A stretch of DNA of 22,582 nt from an uncultured Ruminococcus sp. (GTDB lineage Bacteria > Bacillota > Clostridia > Oscillospirales > CAG-272): NCBI GenBank assembly GCA_900551005.1, contig URUL01000025.1, forward strand, positions 1-22,582, written 5' to 3'. Within the stretch, counting starts at the first letter, position 1. Each line of letters begins with the position of its first letter. The translations under genes were made by a program, and so were the position numbers. The notes beneath the pieces are model-generated. The model was given only the letters and a program-made list of their open reading frames with translations. It did no database searches and was not told the DNA's origin. This document shows, in pieces, positions 1 to 6,627 of this stretch.

Positions 1-678
1 GAGGCGGTCGGTATCGTCGGAACGACAGGCTCCGGAAAAACGACACTGATCAATCTTTTCATGCGCTTCTATGATAACTATGACGGACAGATACTGCTGG
101 ACGGCAAGGATATCAAAACGATAGACATGAGCTACTTCAGAACAAAAATCGGCTATGTCCAGCAAGAAGCGATGATGTTCTCCGATACCATCTTCAATAA
201 TATAGCATACGCCAAGCCGAATGCCTCGATAGAAGAGGTGATCATGGCGGCGGATATCGCCAATGCGCACGAATTTATCCTGCGCCATCCCGATGCCTAT
301 GATACGATCCTCGGCGAGCGCGGCGTCGGCCTTTCCGGAGGCGAACGCCAGCGTATATCCATCGCCCGCGCCATACTGAATAATCCGAGCGTGCTCATCT
401 TCGATGAGGCGACGAGCGCCGTTGACTCCGAAACGGAAAAACTCATTCAGGACGCCATAAACAACCTCGTCAAGGGCAGGACGACACTCATGATAGCGCA
501 CCGCCTATCCACGCTCAAGCAGGCGGACAAAATAGTTGTCATAGATAAGGGCAGAATAGCAGAATTCGGAACTCCCGATGAGCTCATGGCAAAGAAGGGC
601 AAATATTATAAGCTCGTCAAGATTCAGTCCATGGCAGATCAGGTAAAGCTGGACAAAGAAAAAGAGCATCTCGAATAA
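1..678 (+). CDS. ABC exporter half-transporter, ATP-binding C-terminal part (5' truncated by window edge)
   Basis: The frame is open from the first base, so this is the 3' end (225 codons plus TAA) of a longer gene. Visible are a Walker A motif GTTGSGKTT (residues 7-15 of the fragment), the LSGGERQR signature, Walker B VLIFDEATSAVD and the switch-region IAHRLST. This is the standard nucleotide-binding domain of fused permease-ATPase exporters of the MsbA/BmrA type, which act as membrane dimers. The membrane domain lies outside the window. A DUF1854 gene follows 14 bp after the stop. As I recall, DUF1854 genes commonly accompany ABC half-transporter genes, so the two probably work together. 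The exported substrate cannot be read from this part. The ATG at 61 is internal, not a start, because it lies downstream of Walker A. Confidence 0.93.
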   Translation, partial: EAVGIVGTTGSGKTTLINLFMRFYDNYDGQILLDGKDIKTIDMSYFRTKIGYVQQEAMMFSDTIFNNIAYAKPNASIEEVIMAADIANAHEFILRHPDAYDTILGERGVGLSGGERQRISIARAILNNPSVLIFDEATSAVDSETEKLIQDAINNLVKGRTTLMIAHRLSTLKQADKIVVIDKGRIAEFGTPDELMAKKGKYYKLVKIQSMADQVKLDKEKEHLE

Positions 679-692
679 GGAGGGAAACGGAA

Positions 693-1181
693 ATGACAGG
701 TTTTTTCATAAGCGGAGACGAAGTCAAGATCACAAGGACAGGAAAGGTTTGTGTTCGTCTTGAAACATATGACGGCAGATGCTTTGAAGATCTCGAGCCG
801 CTCAGACTCTTCCCTGTTTCCGGTATATCAAAATACATCTCTCTTCTGGACGAAACGGGAAAAGAGATTGCCATCATACGCGATATCGACGCACTTCTGC
901 CGGAATCGAAAAAAGCGATCCGAGAATGTCTCGAATCGTATTATATCATTCCGAAGATCAAAAAAATTCTTTCCCGCGTGGAAAAATACGGCAATATCAC
1001 ATGGACCGTGGAAACCGACAGAGGCAGACACAGCTTTGCCATCCAGAATACAAGCATCGATATCAAAACGCTGTATGACGGGCGCATACTGGTGCGCGAT
1101 TCAAACGATAACCGTTATGAGATAGAAAATGTAAACGCACTCGATAAAGAGAGCCTGAATCTTTTGAAATATGATATGTAG
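693..1181 (+). CDS. DUF1854 domain protein, ABC-transporter partner
   Basis: A 162-residue soluble protein with no signal peptide or membrane segment. The start ATG has GGAGGG about 8 bases upstream. The sequence matches the pattern I associate with DUF1854: short beta strands, a central LLPESKKAIRECLESYYIIPKI-like helix region split by a loop, then a WTVETDRGRHSF strand and a C-terminal DGRILVRDSNDNRYEI strand. The family has no established biochemical role. It is found beside ABC exporters, including those linked to cyanophycin metabolism in proteobacteria. It ends in TAG, and that stop is part of the AGGAGG ribosome site of the next gene, so translation of the two is probably coupled. Assignment is from remembered family resemblance, not a search. 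Confidence 0.75.
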   Translation: MTGFFISGDEVKITRTGKVCVRLETYDGRCFEDLEPLRLFPVSGISKYISLLDETGKEIAIIRDIDALLPESKKAIRECLESYYIIPKIKKILSRVEKYGNITWTVETDRGRHSFAIQNTSIDIKTLYDGRILVRDSNDNRYEIENVNALDKESLNLLKYDM

Positions 1182-1190
1182 GAGGAAAAA

Positions 1191-1517
1191 ATGAAACTTG
1201 TAATCGCGGTAATCAACAATGACGACAGCAGAACGGCGATAACGGCGCTGACGGGACGTGACTTCTTCGTGACCCAGCTTTCGACCACGGGAGGCTTTCT
1301 CATGGTCGGAAATACCACTCTTCTCATAGGTACAGACGAGGCACGTCTGCCTGAGCTAAAGGAGATACTGAAAAAATACTGCGTGACGCGCGAAAAGGTA
1401 AATCCTTCGGTACAAGCATTCGGCCGAGGCATGCTCGACCATTCTGTCGAGGAAAAGGTGACTATCGGCGGCGCCGTAATATTCACTCTTTCCGTAGACG
1501 ATTTTGAAAAAATATAA
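1191..1517 (+). CDS. darA: cyclic-di-AMP receptor, DarA/PstA family
   Basis: A 108-residue P(II)-like protein. It begins MKLVIAVINNDDS, followed by the family hallmark STTGGFLMVGNTTLLIG (about residues 36-53), which contributes to the c-di-AMP pocket, and by GGAVIFTLSVDDFEKI at the C-terminus. Length matches the family (about 109 residues). DarA/PstA proteins are cytosolic trimers that bind c-di-AMP and signal to partners that are still unknown in most species. The ribosome site AGGAGG sits 6 bases before ATG. In many Bacillota darA lies near tmk and holB. Here it is behind an ABC/DUF1854 pair, an unusual neighbourhood that may reflect c-di-AMP control of transport (inference). Confidence 0.92.
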   Translation: MKLVIAVINNDDSRTAITALTGRDFFVTQLSTTGGFLMVGNTTLLIGTDEARLPELKEILKKYCVTREKVNPSVQAFGRGMLDHSVEEKVTIGGAVIFTLSVDDFEKI

Positions 1518-1547
1518 TCCTTGTTTTTACGATGGAAAGATAAAAAA

Positions 1548-2621
1548 ATGGAAAGATTACATGTGGGAAAGCTCCCGAAAAATATCGATGCGGGATTATG
1601 GAAAACGGGACATATTCAGGGAATTGCCGTCGATACGGCGCATGAATATATTTATTATGCCTTCACGACAGTGCTCGTAAAAGCGAGGCTTGACGGTACA
1701 ATCGTCGGCTGGGTAGGAGGACTTCTCGGTCACCTCGGCTGTATAGATTTCAATGATGAAGACGGGCGTGTTTATGCTTCGCTTGAACTCAAGCATGATG
1801 CGATCGGTCAGGGGATAATGCAGAAGACCGGAAGCAAAATAGCCGGCGAGGATTCCTTTTATATTGCTGTTTTTGATGTCGATAAGATCATCCGTCCGGA
1901 TATGAATGCCGAGACCGACGGTATCATGAAGGCCGTATATCTCTCAGAGGTGGCCAGAATGTATTCCGCTGTTCTTCCCGACGGAAAGCAGCATGAGTTT
2001 GCATGCAGCGGTATCGACGGTACCGGTATCGGCCGCGTTTTCGGAGTGCCGAAGGACAGTCCGAGCATGCTCATGGTCGCCTGCGGAATATACGGCGATA
2101 CTACACGTGATGATAATGATTGCAATATCATCATGCAGTATGATTGGCGAAAATTTGACAGCTGTGCAAAACCGCTGAGGCAGCTTGAGCCTCATCATTC
2201 GAAGGTGGAACCCGATAAAATGTATTTTCTTTTCACGGGGAATACCAATTGGGGTATTCAGAACCTTGAATACGATGCCTTTACAGGAGATTGGATCGTA
2301 TCTGTTTATAAAGGCATGAAGGAAAAATACCCGAATTATCCCATGTTCGTGATAGACGGCTCGGCAGCCCCGTATGAGGATTATATCGCTTACGGAAGAA
2401 AGGGACTTCATCTCTCCCTGAAAAAAGAAGGGGATTTTGATGCCGCAACCGGTCTGTACGGCTGCAGATTCAACAAAGGTCAGACAGGTATCTATTCTTT
2501 CGGAAACGGTTTATATTATATTTCAAACGAATACCGTACCGAAAACGGAGAGGACGGCAGCATCATAAAGCTGTACCGGCGTGCTGATGACCCCGCCGAC
2601 GGCTTTACGGAAATAATATAA
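1548..2621 (+). CDS. uncharacterised beta-propeller-like protein
   Basis: A 357-residue protein of unknown function. I chose ATG at 1548 (GGAAAG about 8 bases upstream) over the in-frame TTG at 1521, which lies only 3 bases after darA. There is no signal peptide or membrane segment, so it is probably cytosolic. The sequence repeats strand-turn patterns typical of beta-propellers: HIQGIAVDTAHEYIYYAFT, then VGGLLGHLGCIDFNDEDGRVY, and later NWGIQNLEYDAFTGDWIVSVY and GIYSFGNGLYYISN near the end. Acidic loops (DFNDEDGR, DDNDCN) could bind metal. I do not recognise the family well enough to name a reaction. It is the last gene of the plus-strand group and is followed by a terminator hairpin. Confidence 0.8.
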   Translation: MERLHVGKLPKNIDAGLWKTGHIQGIAVDTAHEYIYYAFTTVLVKARLDGTIVGWVGGLLGHLGCIDFNDEDGRVYASLELKHDAIGQGIMQKTGSKIAGEDSFYIAVFDVDKIIRPDMNAETDGIMKAVYLSEVARMYSAVLPDGKQHEFACSGIDGTGIGRVFGVPKDSPSMLMVACGIYGDTTRDDNDCNIIMQYDWRKFDSCAKPLRQLEPHHSKVEPDKMYFLFTGNTNWGIQNLEYDAFTGDWIVSVYKGMKEKYPNYPMFVIDGSAAPYEDYIAYGRKGLHLSLKKEGDFDAATGLYGCRFNKGQTGIYSFGNGLYYISNEYRTENGEDGSIIKLYRRADDPADGFTEII

Positions 2622-2780
2622 AAAATCCGATGATGCAATCACTTGGTGAAATACTAACATTGTTGCCGCCCGACAATTCCGAAAAGATATAAGCTTGCTT
2701 GTCAATCAATAAGAAAATAACACGAAAAGCTTGTCTTGACGACATCGACGAACCGCTCAAATCACAAAACCGAAAAAGTA

Positions 2781-2830
2781 AAAATGCGGATTCCCTGCTA
2801 TAGCTTGCGGGATCCGCATTTTCTTTTGGC
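2781..2830 (+). terminator. rho-independent terminator after the plus-strand operon
   Basis: Arms AAAATGCGGATTCCC (2781-2795) and GGGATCCGCATTTT (2809-2822) pair with a one-base bulge around a 13-base loop, followed by TTTTCTTTT. It lies 160 bases after the propeller-like gene. Confidence 0.8.
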
Positions 2831-2846
2831 GTCTTCAGACGGAAAA

Positions 2847-2870
2847 TCCCCCCGGTTCTGCCGGGGGGGA
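2847..2870 (-). terminator. GC-rich hairpin terminator for the minus-strand lyase-like gene
   Basis: CCCCCCGG (2848-2855) pairs perfectly with CCGGGGGG (2861-2868) around a 5-base loop. Read on the minus strand it is followed by ATTTTCC, so it suits the convergent gene ending at 2996. The whole stretch 2622-2995 holds only these hairpins; I see no gene in it. A palindrome GGGAGCTCCC followed by TATTTTAT on the plus strand near 2917-2934 may add a third stop signal. Confidence 0.65.
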
Positions 2871-2995
2871 GAGAAAAAGCTTCAGCGAGGATAAAGCGTC
2901 AAGCTTCATGAAAGCCGGGAGCTCCCTATTTTATCACTTTGCTATCACCGCCAAAATTAACCGATGAAGAGGCGGAGCGATGCGAGATCAGTGCT

Positions 2996-4690
2996 TTATG
3001 CTTCAAAAAAATCCCATGGCTGATCTTTTTCGCAAATGATCTCCACCGTTTTATTGATTGGAGAAAATCCGGTGAAATAGAGCATGAATTTATGATTCGG
3101 CGAGGGAAGACTTCCGCGCATATCTTTATGATAGAAATGCTCGGCAAATGCGCCTTTGATGGTTATGCGGTCGCCCGCATGATTACAAAGGGCAATGTCT
3201 CCGTCTGCGGCACAGATGAAATTATCGGGTGTCGCCATGGTGAGTGCATTCCCTACACGCACATAGGCGTTAGGTGTAACGGCAAACTCCAATTTAAAGG
3301 GGACATTGGGCATACCGTCTGTTTCAAGATGCATACGGAGTCCTTTCTCGGTAAATTCAAAATCCACCGTATACCCGTATTCACAACGGCTAATGCTCTT
3401 TCGGCTCTTATAATCCATGGTCCAATATTTTTCAGAACCCTGCGGAGGTACATCAAAAGGCAATTTGTAATCAGCGGCTGTGTGGAAAGACATACGGTAT
3501 TTTTTCTCGCCTGTCTGCTCGATCTCATCGGGCAAAAATTGTGCAATGGCAAAGAAGGACGAGCACATACGCGCGCTGATACGAATATCGCCGACGGTAA
3601 TATGCAGAAAATCCGGGTTTTGTGCGAGAATCGAATAAACCGCATCTTTTGTTTTGGCACGTACGATATGAGAATCGGGATAAAAAGCATGGAATTCCTT
3701 TTCCATTTCCGGGAGTTCCAAGGAATCAAGATCCAGCTTTTTCAACTCGGGATAGCGCATATAAATGCGAAGCGGTACAAAGATCGGTTTTTCTTCGCTT
3801 CGGTTGTCCATGGCGTTTTTTACTATTTGCAAAAATGTCAGATCGTGTGTATTGGCATAAGCGATCAAGCAAATATCAATATAGCGCTCAAAGTCAAATA
3901 GTGTATCACTGCCAACCTCGCCTTTGTCCTTGCGGCGCGAATTTTGTGTGAAGATCAAGCTCTCCCTTTCGATATAGCGAGAAACGAGGAGAAGATTTCT
4001 TTTCACAAGTTCAAAAAGTTCCGGCTTTCCCGCTTCTACGGCGATTTCACAAAGTGCACGGTCGGAAATGGCACTGTACATACCGGCAGAACGTTCGGAA
4101 AATTCGCCATACGCATCAATATCAATTTTTTCAGCGAGATATTTCTCTGCAAGTGCAAGAAATCTTTCGTCTTTGGTCTTTAAGGCATTGTAGGCATAAA
4201 AGAGTGCCGCTGTATGAACCCAGCGGTGATTGGGCGTATGAAATCCACTGGAAAGAAGTCCTTCGGCAAGGCGCTCTACAAGATGATAGACCTCTTCGGT
4301 GATTATCCTTTCTTTTTCTGTCGGATTCGGTATTTCCGTCAAAAAACGATAGGCATGGTAAATGGCGGGAAAATTAAAATGTTCGGGTTGATGAAAGTTG
4401 GATACTATCAGGTCGTCGGTTCCGTCTTCATGGATGGCATCTTCCGCACCGACACAAAGCAAATGCAAAAACTGCAAGATATCTTCGCTTTTGTAATAGA
4501 TACTCTCGGGCCAGCAATAAACTTCTGCGACGCGTTCAATAAGACCAAAGGAACAACCCGGTTCGTATAATCCGTTTGCAAGTCGCGGCTTTCCGAAGTA
4601 CGGACTCTTCGGATCGCGAACGATGATCGTCAAAAAATTTTTTACATATTTTTCCGTGTTTTTCAGAGAAGTTGGATAAAGCTGATTCAT
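2996..4690 (-). CDS. heparinase/alginate-lyase-like protein (probable alpha/alpha toroid plus beta-sandwich)
   Basis: A 564-residue protein. ATG at 4690 is chosen because AGGAGG sits 6 bases upstream. An in-frame ATG at 4756 overlaps the predicted -10 box and cannot be the start. The N-terminal two thirds is helix-rich, with motifs DGTDDLIVSNFHQPEHF, NHRWVHTAALFYAYNAL, GEFSERSAGMYSAISDRAL and FTQNSRRKDKG. This looks like the (alpha/alpha) toroid of heparinase II/III-like and related uncharacterised polysaccharide lyase or hydrolase relatives. The C-terminal third is strand-rich, as in their beta-sandwich domains. His, Arg, Tyr and Asn in these motifs are candidate active-site residues, but I cannot assign them. 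There is no signal peptide, so it would act on imported oligomers in the cytoplasm. It is a single-gene unit with its own promoter. Family assignment is by resemblance only. Confidence 0.65.
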   Translation of the reverse strand: MNQLYPTSLKNTEKYVKNFLTIIVRDPKSPYFGKPRLANGLYEPGCSFGLIERVAEVYCWPESIYYKSEDILQFLHLLCVGAEDAIHEDGTDDLIVSNFHQPEHFNFPAIYHAYRFLTEIPNPTEKERIITEEVYHLVERLAEGLLSSGFHTPNHRWVHTAALFYAYNALKTKDERFLALAEKYLAEKIDIDAYGEFSERSAGMYSAISDRALCEIAVEAGKPELFELVKRNLLLVSRYIERESLIFTQNSRRKDKGEVGSDTLFDFERYIDICLIAYANTHDLTFLQIVKNAMDNRSEEKPIFVPLRIYMRYPELKKLDLDSLELPEMEKEFHAFYPDSHIVRAKTKDAVYSILAQNPDFLHITVGDIRISARMCSSFFAIAQFLPDEIEQTGEKKYRMSFHTAADYKLPFDVPPQGSEKYWTMDYKSRKSISRCEYGYTVDFEFTEKGLRMHLETDGMPNVPFKLEFAVTPNAYVRVGNALTMATPDNFICAADGDIALCNHAGDRITIKGAFAEHFYHKDMRGSLPSPNHKFMLYFTGFSPINKTVEIICEKDQPWDFFEA

Positions 4691-4754
4691 GGGAATCCTC
4701 CTATTGCCTGCGATACGGCACACATCTTTTTTTTGAACCTTACGGTTCGCTTCC

Positions 4755-4783
4755 ATTATAAGTCACTCAAAACAAAATGGCAA
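4755..4783 (-). promoter_or_regulatory. sigma-A-type promoter of the lyase-like gene
   Basis: On the minus strand, TTGCCA (4783-4778), a 17-base spacer and TATAAT (4760-4755). Transcription would start near 4748, giving a leader of about 58 bases that contains a small GAACC-TTAC-GGTTC hairpin (4735-4748). Confidence 0.7.
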
Positions 4784-4861
4784 GTCTTTTTGCATTTTTA
4801 TTTTATTTTTCAAAGGATGAAACCGACAGAAATCGCGTAAAATCGATAAAAAGAACCGAAC

Positions 4862-4905
4862 AAAAACGGATACCCATCGTCTTTGGACGTTGGATATCCG
4901 TTTTT
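4862..4905 (-). terminator. long hairpin terminator at the end of the opp operon
   Basis: Arms AAAAACGGATA (from 4862) and TATCCGTTTTT (to 4905) extend inward through CCA/TGG and CGTC/GACG pairs around a TTTG-type loop, with small mismatches. T-runs close both ends, so it could work in either direction. It lies about 20 bases beyond the DUF3899 stop. Confidence 0.8.
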
Positions 4906-4925
4906 ACACAGTTAAAACCGTATTA

Positions 4926-5348
4926 TCAGACCACGTTATAGAACTTCACGTACCAGATAATGTTAAAAATGATGCCGACGATAAGAAACAACAGCCCTAT
5001 CACGAGAATACAATGATCTTTTGTTTTTTTCATCCCCCGGAGCTTTCTCTCGCGGTAATCCGCATATTTTTCGTGCTTTTGTCTGCCCATGGGAATAAAT
5101 GTCAGGACGACGCTCCTCAGAATAAATCCTATGCCTATCAGAGCGCCCTCGCCGCTGATGAACATCATTCCGGCAAACAAGGTCAACAGGATCCCGGAGA
5201 CGAAAAATCCGTCCGCCAGAATTTGAATATTGACAGCGACTGAATGACCGAAAAAGCCTTTCGACCAGAACACAGCGACCGTGATCAGAGAAGCGACGGC
5301 AAAGCATATGATATATTTTACCAATAAAGCTTTGTTTTCCTTTTTCAT
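4926..5348 (-). CDS. DUF3899 family membrane protein
   Basis: A 140-residue integral membrane protein. Hydrophobic segments lie at about residues 9-28, 42-65, 67-86 and 112-137. A basic cytoplasmic stretch (GRQKHEKYADYRERKLRG) precedes the last one. This is the layout I associate with DUF3899, a family without assigned function that often sits at the end of clostridial opp operons. The start ATG has AGGCGG about 8 bases upstream. The gene begins 19 bases after oppF, so it is most likely the last gene of the operon and may assist assembly or regulation of the transporter (inference). It ends in TGA. Confidence 0.75.
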   Translation of the reverse strand: MKKENKALLVKYIICFAVASLITVAVFWSKGFFGHSVAVNIQILADGFFVSGILLTLFAGMMFISGEGALIGIGFILRSVVLTFIPMGRQKHEKYADYRERKLRGMKKTKDHCILVIGLLFLIVGIIFNIIWYVKFYNVV

Positions 5349-5367
5349 GGTTTAACCGCCTATCTTG

Positions 5368-6627
5368 TTATTTGACCGACTCTTTGTACTTCTTTTCCTC
5401 GGCGTCGTTGCAATAGACAAAGTGTCCGGGAGTAATCTCGCGGAAAGAGGGCTTATCAACCGAATAATCATGCTCCGCTAAGGGATTGTAGGTGATTCTT
5501 GTGCGCTGTTTTTCATACACGGGATCGGGAAGCGGAATCGCAGACAATAGCGATCTCGTATAGGGGTGCAACGGGTGACTGAACAGCTCATCCGAATCAG
5601 CAAGCTCTACCATTTTTCCGAAATACATAACACCGATTCTGTCCGAGAAGTATTTGACGACGGACAGATCGTGTGCAATGAACAAAATCGTGAGTCCCAT
5701 ACTCTCGCGGAGATCGTTGAGCAGGTTAATGACCTGCGCCTGAATAGACACGTCCAGTGCCGAGATCGGCTCATCTGCGATGATCATTTCAGGTTGCATG
5801 ATGACAGCTCTTGCGATGCCGATACGCTGACGCTGACCGCCTGAGAACTCGTGAGGATAGCGGTCTGCATGCTCACGAACAAGACCGACGGTCTCGAGAA
5901 TATCATAAACCTTCTGATTGATAAGCTCCTTGTCGGTCATACCGTTGATGACCAATCCCTCTGCAATGATATCGCGAACCGTCATACGGGGATCGAGAGA
6001 TGCAATGGGATCCTGGAATATCATCTGGATTTCTGTAATCAGCTTGCTCTTCTTCGCGACGCGGCATCTCTGCTTGAATTCCTTATCGAGCGCCTTGGTT
6101 GTCACCTGGTCGCCCTTTGCAGCCCGGAGCTTCTCGGCATATTCTGCCTGAAGCGCCTCAATACGCGACTTGGCATAGCTTACATCGACTGCCTTGCAGT
6201 CGACCTTTGCATTTCTGATCTTTGCTCTGTTTTCATCAACAACGGCACCCAGCTCGCTGTGGATCTTTTCTATCTCAGCCTTGATCTGCGCCGCTCTTTC
6301 GGGACTCGCGTCCTTCTCGGCGCGAAGAGCCTTGATCTTTTTTGCCGCTTCAGAGCGGGCATTGGCAATGGCATCCTTGTAAGAGCGCGTTCCCGCGCTT
6401 ATCTTTTGCCCCTTAAAATATATGCTGCCAGAGGTAATGTCATACAATTTTATTATCGAGCGGCCGGTAGTGGTTTTACCGCATCCGGACTCGCCGACAA
6501 GACCAAAAGCCTCGCCCTTTTTAATCTCGAAGCTTACATCATCAACTGCCTTGAGATCCTTGCGTCCCATTCGGAAATACTGGCAAAGATGGTCTACTTT
6601 TAACAATACTTCGTTATTGTTTTCCAT
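5368..6627 (-). CDS. oppF: oligopeptide-type ABC importer ATPase OppF, with about 120-residue insertion
   Basis: A 419-residue ATPase; typical OppF proteins are about 310-330. Walker A GESGCGKTT (45-53), Q-loop QMIFQDPIASLDPR (201-214), signature FSGGQRQR (261-268), Walker B MIIADEPISALD (281-292) and the switch FIAHDLS are intact. The OppF C-terminal tail HPLHPYTRSLLSAIP is present. Between the beta-strand region after Walker A and the Q-loop lies an extra, highly charged and probably coiled-coil segment (about 78-196). OppF pairs with OppD to power uptake. Its start overlaps the end of oppD by 14 bases, so they are translationally coupled. The active-site motifs suggest a working ATPase despite the insertion. 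Confidence 0.93.
   Translation of the reverse strand: MENNNEVLLKVDHLCQYFRMGRKDLKAVDDVSFEIKKGEAFGLVGESGCGKTTTGRSIIKLYDITSGSIYFKGQKISAGTRSYKDAIANARSEAAKKIKALRAEKDASPERAAQIKAEIEKIHSELGAVVDENRAKIRNAKVDCKAVDVSYAKSRIEALQAEYAEKLRAAKGDQVTTKALDKEFKQRCRVAKKSKLITEIQMIFQDPIASLDPRMTVRDIIAEGLVINGMTDKELINQKVYDILETVGLVREHADRYPHEFSGGQRQRIGIARAVIMQPEMIIADEPISALDVSIQAQVINLLNDLRESMGLTILFIAHDLSVVKYFSDRIGVMYFGKMVELADSDELFSHPLHPYTRSLLSAIPLPDPVYEKQRTRITYNPLAEHDYSVDKPSFREITPGHFVYCNDAEEKKYKESVK

Noticed and set aside
2523..2705. A small minus-strand frame in the gap after the propeller-like gene
   Set aside because: It overlaps the end of a convincing gene, has no ribosome site and lacks any family pattern.
2847..2870. 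The GC-rich hairpin as an attachment site or phage core
   Set aside because: Position after a gene end and the T-run on the minus strand fit a terminator; no second copy is seen in the window.
4691..4756. An N-terminal extension of the lyase-like protein starting at ATG 4756
   Set aside because: That ATG overlaps the predicted -10 box, and AGGAGG precedes the ATG at 4690.
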